Source: Lachnospiraceae bacterium (GTDB lineage: Bacteria; Bacillota; Clostridia; Lachnospirales; Lachnospiraceae). Taken from it: DNA of 64,000 bases. A model generated the notes under the pieces. That model was given only the letters and a program-made list of their open reading frames with translations. It ran no database searches and had not been told where the DNA came from. Location of the stretch: positions 1-64,000 of the forward strand of contig JAFVBE010000008.1 in assembly GCA_017480195.1 (NCBI GenBank), in the 5' to 3' direction. This document shows, piece by piece, positions 43,934 through 54,069 of the stretch. The translations under genes and the position numbers were made by a program. Position 1 is the stretch's first letter. Each line of letters opens with the position of its first letter.

Positions 43934-46090
43934 TTATACAATTCTCTTAAACTTTTTATCAAGCTCTGTCTCACTCATAGATATTATGGTCGGTCTGCCA
44001 TGCGGGCAGGTGTACGGATTTTCAAGCGTGAGAAGCTCGTCGATAAGCGCATCAGCTTCGCTGTAGCTTATAGGAGTATTGCCCTTTATAGCAGCCTTGC
44101 AAGCCATAGTTGCAAGCTTCTGGACGAATACATCATTGGACATATAACCGGCATTATTAATGAGCGAGCCGACAAATTCCATAAACATTTCTCTGCCATG
44201 CAGACCGAAGAGATTGGATGGTACGGCATTAATTTTGAATTCATTTCCACCGAATTCAACAATGTCATAGCCTATCTTCATAAAAAGGTCATAATTATCA
44301 AGTATCGCCTGTCTTTCCGCATAGGTTACGGTAACCACCATAGGCGGCATAAGCTGTTGTGAATAGACCTGCTTTGTCCGTAAGTTATTAACAAGTCTTT
44401 CGTAATTAACCTTCTCATGTGCTGCATGCTGGTCCATTATATAGAGCTTATCCTCATATTCTATAAGCCAGTAGGTTCCGAATACCTGACCGATGATTCT
44501 ATGCTTGGAGCGGGCGTCTTTGCTGATAAAGTCATCATTAAAGAGTGTCATCTGCTCAGGCTTCTTCGTTTTTTTATTGCTGTCGTATGACATGTATTCT
44601 TTGGAGGCTGTCTGACTATCTTCTGCTCGATTATTATTTTCTCCGCTCTGTTCTGACGAATAATAGGCAACGCCCTTATCGTTTAGCAGGTTATATATCG
44701 GTTCATCAGGTGAAGCCTCCTTCAAGGAATTAAGTATCTTGTAGGAATCTCCGTAATTTTTAACCTTAGACTCAGGCTCAGCTTGTGGTATGCTGTTAAT
44801 CTGCTCTGATGTGCTTTTATCATTTTTCTGTAAGGCTTGTGTGCTATGATCCGGCTGTACAGTATGTGTGTCATTTTGGACATTGCTTGCGTTGTTGTAT
44901 AAAACATTATGCTTCTCATCGTTGGTTATATTATCAGCTTTATTTGAAAAACTCTTATAAGCGTTAGATGCATTTGCCGCCTTGTTCTGACTTTCCGTAT
45001 AAGCCCTCTTTGTCTCGAAAGGCTCAGCAGGCTTGGTCTTATCCTTTGTTAGAGAAGTATCAGTCTTTTTCTTGTCATTTTCGTTATATTCTGCCGGAGG
45101 AATTAAATCCGTCTGGAGTAAAGAGTCCCTTACTGCTCTTGTGATAACCTCAAAAAGCTCTTTTTCATTGTCGTATTTGAATTCCATCTTGGTAGGATGG
45201 ACATTTACATCTATCTTATCCTTCGGAAGCTCAATATACATAACCGTAAAAGGAAATTTGTGCTGCATTACGAATGTTCTGTACCCTTCTTCTATCGCAC
45301 GGTTAATAATATTGCTCTTAATATATCTGTTATTTATAAAATAATTCTCAAAGCCTCGATTGCCTCTTGAGATAAAAGGCTTGCCCACATAGCCGCTTAG
45401 CTTTATCTGCTCACCGTCATAATTTATTGGAAGAAGATTATTGCTTATATCCCTTCCAAATAACTGATATATATTATCCTTTATATTGCCGTTACCTGAT
45501 GTTGATATATTAGTCTTTCCATTGGCAATAAGCTTGAAGGCTATATCAGGGTGGCTAAGTGCAAGCTTTAAAACGAGGTCATTAATATATGAGCCCTCTG
45601 TCATAGGCGTTTTGAGGAACTTCTTTCTTGCCGGAGTATTAAAGAATAGATTTCTTACAACAATAGTCGTGCCATCAGGTACACCGACTTCTTTGAATTC
45701 CACTTCCTCACCGCCATGTATTACATATTTTATACCTGTAAGGTCATCAGCAGTTTTAGTCATCATCTCAGTCTGGGCTACTGCTGCAATCGTTGATAAA
45801 GCTTCTCCCCTGAAACCAAGCGAAGATATGCAGGATAAGTCCTCTTCATTCTCAATCTTGCTTGTAGCATGACGCATATAGGCTGTTCTTACCTCATCCT
45901 TCGGTATTCCGCAGCCGTTGTCTGTTACACGGATAAAGCTTGTTCCGCCGTCCTTTATCTCGACAGTTATATCTTTAGCACCTGCATCTATTGAATTTTC
46001 GAGTAATTCCTTGACGACAGAGGAAGGCCTTTCTATGACCTCACCCGCTGCGATTTTGTCAACTACATTCTTATCAAGAAGTCTAATCAT
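43934..46090 (-). CDS. mutL: DNA mismatch repair protein MutL
   Basis: 718 residues. The GHKL ATPase domain is intact: VIERPSSVVKELLENSIDAG, DNGCGIPKDEV, GFRGEALSTIAAVA. A disordered linker of ~200 residues (about 340-540) follows, then the C-terminal dimer domain. The endonuclease motif DQHAAHEKVNYE begins at Asp553 and matches the metal-binding DQHA(x)2E(x)4E form, and CPHGRP is near the end, so it should nick the new strand. The mutS end lies 28 bases upstream. Confidence 0.96.
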   Translation of the reverse strand: MIRLLDKNVVDKIAAGEVIERPSSVVKELLENSIDAGAKDITVEIKDGGTSFIRVTDNGCGIPKDEVRTAYMRHATSKIENEEDLSCISSLGFRGEALSTIAAVAQTEMMTKTADDLTGIKYVIHGGEEVEFKEVGVPDGTTIVVRNLFFNTPARKKFLKTPMTEGSYINDLVLKLALSHPDIAFKLIANGKTNISTSGNGNIKDNIYQLFGRDISNNLLPINYDGEQIKLSGYVGKPFISRGNRGFENYFINNRYIKSNIINRAIEEGYRTFVMQHKFPFTVMYIELPKDKIDVNVHPTKMEFKYDNEKELFEVITRAVRDSLLQTDLIPPAEYNENDKKKTDTSLTKDKTKPAEPFETKRAYTESQNKAANASNAYKSFSNKADNITNDEKHNVLYNNASNVQNDTHTVQPDHSTQALQKNDKSTSEQINSIPQAEPESKVKNYGDSYKILNSLKEASPDEPIYNLLNDKGVAYYSSEQSGENNNRAEDSQTASKEYMSYDSNKKTKKPEQMTLFNDDFISKDARSKHRIIGQVFGTYWLIEYEDKLYIMDQHAAHEKVNYERLVNNLRTKQVYSQQLMPPMVVTVTYAERQAILDNYDLFMKIGYDIVEFGGNEFKINAVPSNLFGLHGREMFMEFVGSLINNAGYMSNDVFVQKLATMACKAAIKGNTPISYSEADALIDELLTLENPYTCPHGRPTIISMSETELDKKFKRIV

Positions 46091-46117
46091 GATAAATGTT
46101 TCCTTCCTGTATTTATT

Positions 46118-48757
46118 TTATCCCCGCAATTTTTTCTGTAATTCCTGCAGATAAAGCATAGCATTTATAGGCGTAAGATTATTCAAGTCCATAGCTCTTA
46201 TCTCGTTTATAACCTCAGATTCGGTATTATCACTGAACAATGAAAGCTGTTCATAGGAGGTGTTTTTTGCAGCCTTTTCCTTGATATTGTCGTAACTTCC
46301 CTCGACATCTATATTCCTGACATGATTGGCAATATCAGAGGCAATAAGCTGGTTACATATCTCACCAGCCCTCTTTAATACCATATCAGGCACGCCTGCA
46401 AGCCTTGCAACCTGTATACCGTAGCTTCTGTCAGCGCCGCCTCTTATAATCTTACGAAGGAATACAATGTCATCGCCCTTTTCCTTGATGGCTATGCAGT
46501 AATTATTAACCGAAGTAAGCTTACCCTCAAGCTCTGTTAATTCATGATAATGCGTCGCAAATAAGGTCTTGGCACCTAAAAGTTCTGTATTTGCAATATA
46601 CTCAACCACAGCCCAGGCTATGCTGAGTCCGTCAAAGGTAGAGGTACCGCGCCCTATCTCATCTAAGATAAGCAGACTTTTTCTGGTAGCATTTCTTAGA
46701 ATATTAGCGACCTCATTCATCTCAATCATGAAGGTTGACTGACCTGATGCAAGGTCATCTGAGGCTCCCACTCTCGTAAATATCCTGTCAACCAAGCCTA
46801 TATCTGCAGCCTCGGCCGGTACGAACGAACCAATCTGTGCCATAAGAACTATAAGTGCAGTCTGTCTCATATAGGTAGATTTACCCGCCATATTCGGACC
46901 TGTTATTATAGATATTCGGTTATTATCATTATCAAGGTATGTATCATTTGCTACGAATAAATCATTGCCGAGCACCTTCTCAACTACAGGATGTCTGCCA
47001 TTCTTTATATCTATTACTCCGTCTTCATTAAGAGTTGGTCTTACATAGTTATTCTTCTCAGCTACATGTGAGAGCGATGCAAGAGCATCTATTTCGGCTA
47101 TGAAATGTGCGGTGCTCTGTACTCTCGTTATGGCCGACCCAATCTTATCACGAAGCTCGACATAGGTTTCATATTCAAGAGCATAGAGTTTGTCCTCCGC
47201 ACCAAGTATAGTATTGGATAAATCATCTAACTTATCTGTCGTATACCTTTCCGCATTGGTAAGTGTCTGCTTTCTGATGAAATAATCAGGCACCATATTC
47301 TTAAATGAATTAGTCACCTCAAAATAATATCCGAAGACCTTATTGTATTTAATTCTTAAATTCTTAATTCCGGTTGCTTCACGCTCGGCATCCTCAAGCT
47401 CTGCAAGCCAGTTCTTGCACTCACTCTTGGCAACCTTAAGCTTATCAATCTGCTCCATATAGCCGGATTTGAATATACCGCCTTCCTTGATAGCTATAGG
47501 CGGCTCCTCTACTATGGCGGCATCAAGAAGCTCGTAAAGGTCTGTAAGCTCATCCATATTCTCGTATATATTCTTGAATATATCAGCATCAAGCTCCTTT
47601 AGAAGATATCTTATGTCCGGAAGATATATAATCGAATTCTTAAATGCAAGCATATCTCTCGGATTAGCCGTTTTAAGCGATATCCTCGTCATAAGTCTCT
47701 CAAGGTCATATATGGAATTAAGGTACTCTCTTAGTTCCTCTCTTGTTATTATTGAATTATTGAGTGCTTCTATGGCATCGTATCTTCTCTCAATCATTGA
47801 AGCCTCAACAAGCGGCTGCTCTATGTATTCACGAAGCTTACGAGCGCCCATAGCTGTCTTAGTCTTATCAAGCACCCATAGAAGTGAGCCTTTCTTCTGT
47901 TTATCACGAAGAGTCTCGGTAAGTTCAAGATTTCTTCTGGTAGATGAATCAATTATCATATATGAATCTACAGAGTAAAGCTCGATATGATTGATATGAT
48001 TAAGTGAACTCATCTGTGTATCATACAGATATTGAAGCATTGCACCTGATGACACAACCAATTCAGGGAAATCATTTAAACCTAATCCGCTAATTGCCGA
48101 AATTTTAAAATGTCTTTTCAGATTTTCCTCGCATGAATAATAATCAAAATAATGCTCCGGAGCTTCTGATGTAGTTATGCTCAACTTATCAACCGTTAAG
48201 CTTATATCAATTCCAGAGCTTATGAATGTATCCTGATATATAATCTCTGATGGCTGGTATTTGTTAATCTCGTCTATGACTTTTTCGGCAGTTGATATGG
48301 TACAGGTTTTAAAGACACCTGTTGAAAGGTCAGCAACAGATATTCCATACTTAAAATTATAATATGAAATGCACATAAGGTAGTTATTCTTAGTCTCATC
48401 AAGTACCTCTGATGACATATTGGTACCAGGTGTGACGATACGGATTACCTCACGCTTGACTAAGCCTTTGGCAAGCTTCGGATCCTCGACCTGTTCTCCT
48501 ATGGCGACCTTATACCCTTTCTCTATAAGTCTGTTTATGTATATATCAGCGGCATGGTGTGGAACACCGCACATCGGAGCCCTCTCCTCAAGCCCACAAT
48601 CCTTGCCCGTAAGTGTAAGCTCAAGTTCCTTCGATGCAAGAAGTGCATCATCAAAAAACATCTCGTAAAAATCGCCTAATCTATAAAATAATATACAATC
48701 CTTGTACTGTTCTTTAGTTGCTATATATTGCTCCATCATAGGAGAAAGCTTTGCCAC
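46118..48757 (-). CDS. mutS: DNA mismatch repair protein MutS
   Basis: 879 residues. The N-terminal mismatch-recognition motif DCILFYRLGDFYEMFFDDA includes the conserved Phe-x-Glu type residues. The ABC-type ATPase has Walker A GPNMAGKST, DEIGRGTSTFDG and TLFATHYHEL. It finds mismatches and loads MutL, encoded 28 bases downstream on the same strand. Length is normal. A GC-rich palindrome lies upstream between it and miaB, so it probably has its own promoter. Confidence 0.97.
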   Translation of the reverse strand: MAKLSPMMEQYIATKEQYKDCILFYRLGDFYEMFFDDALLASKELELTLTGKDCGLEERAPMCGVPHHAADIYINRLIEKGYKVAIGEQVEDPKLAKGLVKREVIRIVTPGTNMSSEVLDETKNNYLMCISYYNFKYGISVADLSTGVFKTCTISTAEKVIDEINKYQPSEIIYQDTFISSGIDISLTVDKLSITTSEAPEHYFDYYSCEENLKRHFKISAISGLGLNDFPELVVSSGAMLQYLYDTQMSSLNHINHIELYSVDSYMIIDSSTRRNLELTETLRDKQKKGSLLWVLDKTKTAMGARKLREYIEQPLVEASMIERRYDAIEALNNSIITREELREYLNSIYDLERLMTRISLKTANPRDMLAFKNSIIYLPDIRYLLKELDADIFKNIYENMDELTDLYELLDAAIVEEPPIAIKEGGIFKSGYMEQIDKLKVAKSECKNWLAELEDAEREATGIKNLRIKYNKVFGYYFEVTNSFKNMVPDYFIRKQTLTNAERYTTDKLDDLSNTILGAEDKLYALEYETYVELRDKIGSAITRVQSTAHFIAEIDALASLSHVAEKNNYVRPTLNEDGVIDIKNGRHPVVEKVLGNDLFVANDTYLDNDNNRISIITGPNMAGKSTYMRQTALIVLMAQIGSFVPAEAADIGLVDRIFTRVGASDDLASGQSTFMIEMNEVANILRNATRKSLLILDEIGRGTSTFDGLSIAWAVVEYIANTELLGAKTLFATHYHELTELEGKLTSVNNYCIAIKEKGDDIVFLRKIIRGGADRSYGIQVARLAGVPDMVLKRAGEICNQLIASDIANHVRNIDVEGSYDNIKEKAAKNTSYEQLSLFSDNTESEVINEIRAMDLNNLTPINAMLYLQELQKKLRG

Positions 48758-48914
48758 CTTTTTATCCTCCGATTCATTACTTATATATTAAATGGCAGGA
48801 GGCTATAGTATCCCGCCTTTAAACACTACATCTTGTGAGTAAGGTTAGAATAACCACAAGGTTTATTATATATAAAAATATGTTATAGTACAAGATATTT
48901 TTTGGGTTTTCTTG

Positions 48915-48990
48915 AAACTTGCCCATGGGGACGGGGGATAGGGGCGAAAAATTTTTTTCGCCCCTATCCCCCGTCCCCATGGGCAAGTTT
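48915..48990. repeat. Perfect GC-rich palindrome, 37-bp stem
   Basis: 48915-48951 and 48954-48990 are exact complements around a two-base centre. The stem contains CCCATGGGGACGGGGG and ends in A/T tracts next to the loop. It starts at the first base past the miaB coding end, sharing one base of its stop codon. Sequence composition is far more G+C-rich than its surroundings. It may stop transcription or be a REP-like mobile unit. Confidence 0.85.
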
Positions 48991-50393
48991 TATTTATCTT
49001 CCATAGTTCCCATATAATAAAAGCCTTTGCATTCGGTAAGTCTGACATTGACAAATTCACCAATTAATTCTGCACCGCCTTTAAAGTGCACAGTTATGTT
49101 CTCCTCGGTCTTGCCGGTAACTAATGTACTATCCTGATGATTGACCTCTTCGACTAATACTTCTTTGACTTTACCCTCATATCTGTCTATATGGTTGTTC
49201 TCATTTACCGTCTTAAGAAGTCTGGAAAATCTATCCTTTATAACCGCCTCATCAACCTGATTATCAAATTCGGCGGCAGGTGTACCTGTACGCTTGGAAT
49301 AGATAAATGTATACGCCTGGTCGTAGCCGATTTTTTCAACTACATCTAAGGTATCCATAAAATCCTCTTCCGTCTCACCCGGAAAGCCGACTATTATGTC
49401 TGTAGTAAGTGATATGTCAGGCATAGCTTTCTTGATTTTATCAGCAAGCTCAAGATAGCTTTCCTTTGTATATCTTCTGTTCATACGCTTAAGCATTTCA
49501 GTCGAACCTGATTGTACAGGAAGATGAAGATGCTTGCATATTTTATCTTCTCTTGCCATAACCTCTATAAGCTCGTCCGACAAATCCTTCGGATGACTGG
49601 TCATAAAGCGGACTCTTTTTATCCCGTCTATCTGACAAACTCTTTCTAAAAGTTCAGGAAAGCTGATACCGCCGTCATAGGAGTTGACATTCTGTCCGAG
49701 CAGCATTATTTCTTTTACTCCAAGCTTTGCCAAAGCTGACACCTCAGCTATAATTTCCTCAGGCTTTCTACTCTTCTCACGACCTCTTACATAAGGGACT
49801 ATACAATAGGTACAGAAATTATTGCAGCCGAACATTATATTTACACCGGATTTGAATTTATATTTACGCTTCTGTGGTAAGGCTTCGACTATGTCCTCGC
49901 TTTTTTCCAATACCTCTATTATGGTTTTTCCTGTAGTCTTATATGTATATATAAGCTCTGCAAGCTTATATATATTATGAGTTCCGAATACTATATCCAC
50001 GAATTTGTATTTTTGCTTGATATTCTCGATAACATGAGGCTCCTGCATCATACATCCACACAAGCATACAATCATCTCCGGATTCTTTGATTTGAGATTC
50101 TTAAGATGTCCTAAATGTCCGTATAGCTTAAGATTAGCATTCTCTCTTACCGTGCAGGTGTTATATATAATGAAATCAGCATTTTCATCTTCTACTTCTT
50201 CATAGCCTATCTCATCAAGTATACCTTTTAGCTTCTCTGAGTCATGTGCATTCATCTGACAGCCGAATGTAACCACACAATATGTAAGATTACGACCAAG
50301 CTGCGACTTTTTATCAAGCACCATCCTCTTACATAGATTTATGAAGTGGAGCTGTCTGTCAGGCTCCATTAATGTATTTTCTGTATTATTCAA
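48990..50393 (-). CDS. miaB: tRNA-2-methylthio-N6-dimethylallyladenosine synthase
   Basis: 467 residues. N-terminal UPF0004 cysteines at Cys45, Cys80 and Cys114; radical-SAM CxxxCxxC at Cys190, Cys194 and Cys197 in FGCNNFCTYCIVPYVRG; C-terminal TRAM part. It adds a methylthio group to i6A37 of tRNA, after MiaA. Start: TTG at 50393 lies 7 bases after AGGAG; no ATG is close. An upstream hairpin at 50415-50438 could mask or expose this site. It overlaps the palindrome by one base at its 3' end. Confidence 0.96.
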   Translation of the reverse strand: MNNTENTLMEPDRQLHFINLCKRMVLDKKSQLGRNLTYCVVTFGCQMNAHDSEKLKGILDEIGYEEVEDENADFIIYNTCTVRENANLKLYGHLGHLKNLKSKNPEMIVCLCGCMMQEPHVIENIKQKYKFVDIVFGTHNIYKLAELIYTYKTTGKTIIEVLEKSEDIVEALPQKRKYKFKSGVNIMFGCNNFCTYCIVPYVRGREKSRKPEEIIAEVSALAKLGVKEIMLLGQNVNSYDGGISFPELLERVCQIDGIKRVRFMTSHPKDLSDELIEVMAREDKICKHLHLPVQSGSTEMLKRMNRRYTKESYLELADKIKKAMPDISLTTDIIVGFPGETEEDFMDTLDVVEKIGYDQAYTFIYSKRTGTPAAEFDNQVDEAVIKDRFSRLLKTVNENNHIDRYEGKVKEVLVEEVNHQDSTLVTGKTEENITVHFKGGAELIGEFVNVRLTECKGFYYMGTMEDK

Positions 50394-50414
50394 TATTTTT
50401 CTCCTATATAGATA

Positions 50415-50438
50415 AGACCACCCACAAATGGGTGGTCT
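50415..50438 (-). promoter_or_regulatory. Hairpin in the miaB leader
   Basis: AGACCACCCA and TGGGTGGTCT form a perfect 10-bp stem with a four-base loop, ending 22 bases before the miaB start. On the minus strand no T-run follows, so it looks more like a leader structure than a terminator. Confidence 0.45.
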
Positions 50439-50535
50439 ATGATTTTATGTTATTATATAATATATCACTGAGATTTACAACAAAAATATAATTTCATTTT
50501 TAAATAAATTTCTATATTTATATGTGCTGTAATAA

Positions 50536-51144
50536 TTACAATGCTTTTCTTGACTTAGTCAGCTTCCAATCTCCTATCTCGAATTTTTTATCGGTTATTC
50601 TCTGTGCAACCTGATGAATCTCCATATATTCATCATTTACTATGATAAAAAACTGTTTTTTATTGCCATCGGCAAGATAAAATGTATTATTGATATTTTC
50701 AAATGCCTTAACTATATCTGTTCCACTGTCAAAGCTTCCTACATCGGGTAAAAAGGCAGTAAAAAGACTTAATGCTTCGTCTCTTAGCTTTTCTTGCTTA
50801 CTTAGCTTTTTTACCGCTGTCAGACCATATACCTCATAATCAGTAAATCTTTCCTTAACAAGACTATCCTTAAGTTTAGCCTTCTTTATAAGACCTGTTT
50901 CGCCTTTTAAATCAATAGGCTCTCTTACAACGGATAAATCCAGTGATGTTCCGTCATCTAAGAGATAATCAACACTCACATCCAAAAGCTTAGCAATAGC
51001 TTTTAAATTATCAATATCCGGCATTCCCTTGTCTGTCTCCCATTTAGCTACCGCACTTCTTGATACACTCATTCTCTCTGCAAGCTCCTCCTGAGAAAAA
51101 CCTGCCTTTTGTCTTGCTTCCTTTAATTTTGCTCCAAATGTCAT
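50536..51144 (-). CDS. XRE-family transcriptional regulator with C-terminal domain of unknown type
   Basis: 202 residues. The N-terminal XRE helix-turn-helix covers residues 1-62 (KLKEARQKAGFSQEELAERM, SRSAVAKWETDKGMPDIDNL). The rest (about 95-200) is a soluble alpha/beta region I do not recognise. Probably a one-component repressor. No symmetrical operator could be picked out with confidence in the adjacent gap. Confidence 0.85.
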   Translation of the reverse strand: MTFGAKLKEARQKAGFSQEELAERMSVSRSAVAKWETDKGMPDIDNLKAIAKLLDVSVDYLLDDGTSLDLSVVREPIDLKGETGLIKKAKLKDSLVKERFTDYEVYGLTAVKKLSKQEKLRDEALSLFTAFLPDVGSFDSGTDIVKAFENINNTFYLADGNKKQFFIIVNDEYMEIHQVAQRITDKKFEIGDWKLTKSRKAL

Positions 51145-51246
51145 AATACTTTACCTCAACTTTCTAAAATACTTTGTTTCCCTGTTGCAAAATCAAAGTA
51201 ACAGATAGTAATCATAAAATGCAATAAACCAAGTGTAACAGCGGTG

Positions 51247-52353
51247 TTACGCTCCGTAACAGCTATAAAATGCTATATCAATCAAGTCCTGTCTGCTTAC
51301 CTCATAAGGTGTTATCTCAAGCTTTACAGGAGTTTTAAGCACATCTTCTACTGCTCCGTATAGGACATCATCATCAATATCCGGAATATCGCAGGCTTTA
51401 TATATCTCTGTAAAAAAGCTTTGATAATCTGCTACATCCTTAAAGCCTGCGAGATTTAATATATGTTTGGCATCAATTTGATTAGCTTTAGCCAGATATC
51501 CGGCCGTAAAATATCCCACAGCCATACCATGTGCTATATGCTTCTTATATGTAAGTGAATAGCTGAGCCCATGCGGAATCGTAGTACCACACTGTGCAAT
51601 TGACATACCGCCCATCATAGAAGCTCGCATAAGGTTATCACAATCGTCTATTGTAAGTTCTCTACTCCCACGAAGTACATCAAGGCTTCTACTCCATATT
51701 AAAAGACCTTTTTCCACACACATATTACTGTAATCGGATGCTTTTGTATTGATATAGCTTTCAACCATATGTGTGAATGCATCTATGGCAGTTGAGCAAA
51801 GTGTCTTGTGCGGAAGTGTCATAAGATATTTTCCATCAATAAGTGCCAGTTCAGCAAATATAAGATGGCTAATAGACTTCTTTGTCTGCTTCTCATGTAA
51901 AGTAAGTACCGAAACAGCCGTAGCCTCTGAACCTGAACCGCAGGTGGTAGGTATGAGCACCAAAGGGACATGACTGCTGTCTGAGCCTGTCTTATAAAGA
52001 TAATCTTTGTCTTCATCCTTATGATATATCATAAGCGATATAGCTTTGGCTGCATCAAGAGGCGAGCCCCCGCCTATACCTATAACAAAATCCACATTCT
52101 GCCTAAGTGCGAAATCTCTTGCTTTCATAATAGTCTCTACACTCGGATTTTCTTCTATATCATCATATAATATATGTTCTATATCAACATTATCAAGTGC
52201 AGTAATAACATCATTATATGAACCGTTTGCTTTAGCTGAATGCTTTCCGGTTACTAAAAGTGCTATCTTACCAAACTTCTTTAACAAATTTGTCGAACTG
52301 ATAACTATATCTTTACCTTCTAATACTCTTACAGGCATATAAAATGAATTCAT
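51247..52353 (-). CDS. Iron-containing alcohol dehydrogenase
   Basis: 368 residues from ATG 52353, 5 bases after GGGAGA; a longer form to 52404 is possible. NAD-binding GIGGGSPLDAAKAI, STAIDAFTHMVESYI and HGLSYSLTYKKHIAHGMAVG supply the Asp/His metal ligands. It interconverts alcohols and aldehydes or ketones with NAD(P)H, typical of fermentation. Which substrate is used is unknown. It ends close to the XRE regulator gene, which may control it. Confidence 0.92.
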   Translation of the reverse strand: MNSFYMPVRVLEGKDIVISSTNLLKKFGKIALLVTGKHSAKANGSYNDVITALDNVDIEHILYDDIEENPSVETIMKARDFALRQNVDFVIGIGGGSPLDAAKAISLMIYHKDEDKDYLYKTGSDSSHVPLVLIPTTCGSGSEATAVSVLTLHEKQTKKSISHLIFAELALIDGKYLMTLPHKTLCSTAIDAFTHMVESYINTKASDYSNMCVEKGLLIWSRSLDVLRGSRELTIDDCDNLMRASMMGGMSIAQCGTTIPHGLSYSLTYKKHIAHGMAVGYFTAGYLAKANQIDAKHILNLAGFKDVADYQSFFTEIYKACDIPDIDDDVLYGAVEDVLKTPVKLEITPYEVSRQDLIDIAFYSCYGA

Positions 52354-52440
52354 ATCTATCTCCCAATTCAAAATTTCCATATAATCTATTATAAGATTTA
52401 GCAAAATACTAAATTTATATGTTAAATCATCTTAATAATA

Positions 52441-52488
52441 AAAACACATATATTATAGCATAAATAATGCTGATAACATATGTGTTTT
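52441..52488. terminator. Terminator of the amino-acid ABC operon
   Basis: AAAACACATAT (52441-52451) pairs with ATATGTGTTTT (52478-52488), with a second small stem (AGCAT/ATGCT) inside the loop. It lies 22 bases after the ATPase stop on the minus strand and ends in a T-run. Confidence 0.65.
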
Positions 52489-52510
52489 ATATTTTATTCA
52501 TAATTTTTAT

Positions 52511-53248
52511 CTACAATACACTGTCAAGAAAGTTCTTAAGTCTCTCACTCTTCGGATTATCAAGAACATCTTTCGGTGTTCCATCTTCCTTTATGCCCTT
52601 ATCATCTATAAAAAGAACTCGGCTTGCAACCTCTCTTGCAAAGCCCATCTCATGAGTAACGATAACCATAGTCATACCTGTCTTGGCAAGCTCTTTCATG
52701 ATGGCAAGAACCTCATTAACCATCTCAGGGTCAAGTGCTGAAGTTGGTTCATCAAAGAGAATTATGTCAGGATTCATAGCAAGTGCTCTAGCTATGGCTA
52801 CACGCTGCTTCTGTCCGCCTGAAAGCTGAGAAGGATATGCTTCTCCTTTATCGCCAAGACCAACTCTCTCCAAAAGCTCCTTAGCCTTAGTCTTTGCTTC
52901 TTCCTCAGACATAAGCTTATGCTTAATCGGTGCAAAAGTAATATTTTTTTCAATAGTCATATTATTGAAGAGGTTAAACTGTTGAAAAACCATACCCATC
53001 TTCGGCAATACATCATAGATATCTGTTTTTTTATCCGTAATGCATATATCATCAAAATATATATCGCCGCTTGTCGGCTTCTCAAGCAGATTTAAGGTTC
53101 TTATAAAGGTACTCTTGCCACATCCGGAAGGACCAATTATTGCTATAACTTCACCCTTCTTAATATCAATATTTATATCCTCTAATACAATCTCGTCACC
53201 ATAAGTTTTATTAAGATGCTCTGTATGTATAATAATATTATCTTTCAT
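52511..53248 (-). CDS. Polar amino-acid ABC transporter ATP-binding protein
   Basis: 245 residues from ATG 53248, which lies inside the permease 3' end. Walker [10 protein letters not shown] at 39-47, signature LSGGQKQR at 142-149, Walker [10 protein letters not shown] at 162-170, and the switch His in VIVTHEMGF. GlnQ/ArtP class. It powers uptake with the permease and binding protein encoded just upstream in transcription order. An in-frame start at 53269 would add seven residues and is less likely. Confidence 0.95.
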   Translation of the reverse strand: MKDNIIIHTEHLNKTYGDEIVLEDINIDIKKGEVIAIIGPSGCGKSTFIRTLNLLEKPTSGDIYFDDICITDKKTDIYDVLPKMGMVFQQFNLFNNMTIEKNITFAPIKHKLMSEEEAKTKAKELLERVGLGDKGEAYPSQLSGGQKQRVAIARALAMNPDIILFDEPTSALDPEMVNEVLAIMKELAKTGMTMVIVTHEMGFAREVASRVLFIDDKGIKEDGTPKDVLDNPKSERLKNFLDSVL

Positions 53249-54014
53249 TCTTCTTAAGACTCCTCTCAAGCTTTGATACTAATGATGACAAGCCGACAAC
53301 TAACACAAGATAAATAATTGCAACTAACAAAAGCGGGAAAAGAGCTTCATATGTAATACTTCTTATAATCATACCGCCTCTTGTAAGATCACTTAAGCCT
53401 ATGTAACCGCTAATAGATGTTTCCTTAAGTAATGTTATAAATTCATTTGCGAGAGCAGGAAGAACATTTTTAAGAGCCTGTGGAAGTATAATATTCACCA
53501 TAACGGTTGAATATTTAAGTCCTAAGCTATGTCCGGCTTCAAATTGCCCCACATCTATTGAAGTAATACCCGACCTGATTATCTCTGCAACATATGCTGC
53601 TGAATTAAGTCCAAATCCAATAACCGCAACTAAAACCTTATTAATATTAACAGATGCAAAAATGACATAATATATTATCATAAGCTGAACCATAACCGGT
53701 GTTCCTCTTATAACGGTAAGATAAAGCTTGGCTATTAAATTAAGTAATTTTAAATTCCCCTTCTTATCATGTGTAACTCGTATAACAGCCAATATAAATC
53801 CCAGGAAAACTCCTATCAAACCAGCAAGAATAGTTATGATAAAGGTATTTCCAAGACCTTCTAATATATATCTGTATCTCTGCTCTTTGATAAAATTATC
53901 ATAAAATTTTTCTGAAAAATCATTCGTGCTGCATGCGGTCAGACTAAAAACGGAAAATAATAATAATGACATAAGTAAAATATGTTTTATGTGTTTGTCA
54001 TTAAATTTCTTCAT
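53238..54014 (-). CDS. Polar amino-acid ABC transporter permease with N-terminal lipobox
   Basis: 258 residues. The N-terminus looks like a lipoprotein signal: basic start, hydrophobic run and LTAC with Cys28. Then a soluble stretch, then the normal HisM-type permease ([20 protein letters not shown] and the EAA-type loop [11 protein letters not shown]) with five helices. Most permeases of this class begin directly with the first transport helix. It may be a true acylation site or a remnant of a binding-protein fusion. It lies 55 bases after the binding-protein gene. Confidence 0.93.
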   Translation of the reverse strand: MKKFNDKHIKHILLMSLLLFSVFSLTACSTNDFSEKFYDNFIKEQRYRYILEGLGNTFIITILAGLIGVFLGFILAVIRVTHDKKGNLKLLNLIAKLYLTVIRGTPVMVQLMIIYYVIFASVNINKVLVAVIGFGLNSAAYVAEIIRSGITSIDVGQFEAGHSLGLKYSTVMVNIILPQALKNVLPALANEFITLLKETSISGYIGLSDLTRGGMIIRSITYEALFPLLLVAIIYLVLVVGLSSLVSKLERSLKKNER

Positions 54015-54069
54015 TTCCTAATCTCCTAAAATAACCTGCTGAATTAATCTCGCAATCATCTAATTACAT

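Noticed and set aside
48866..49063. 65-residue ORF through the GC-rich palindrome
   Set aside because: It exists only because of the palindrome's composition and overlaps the end of miaB in another frame.
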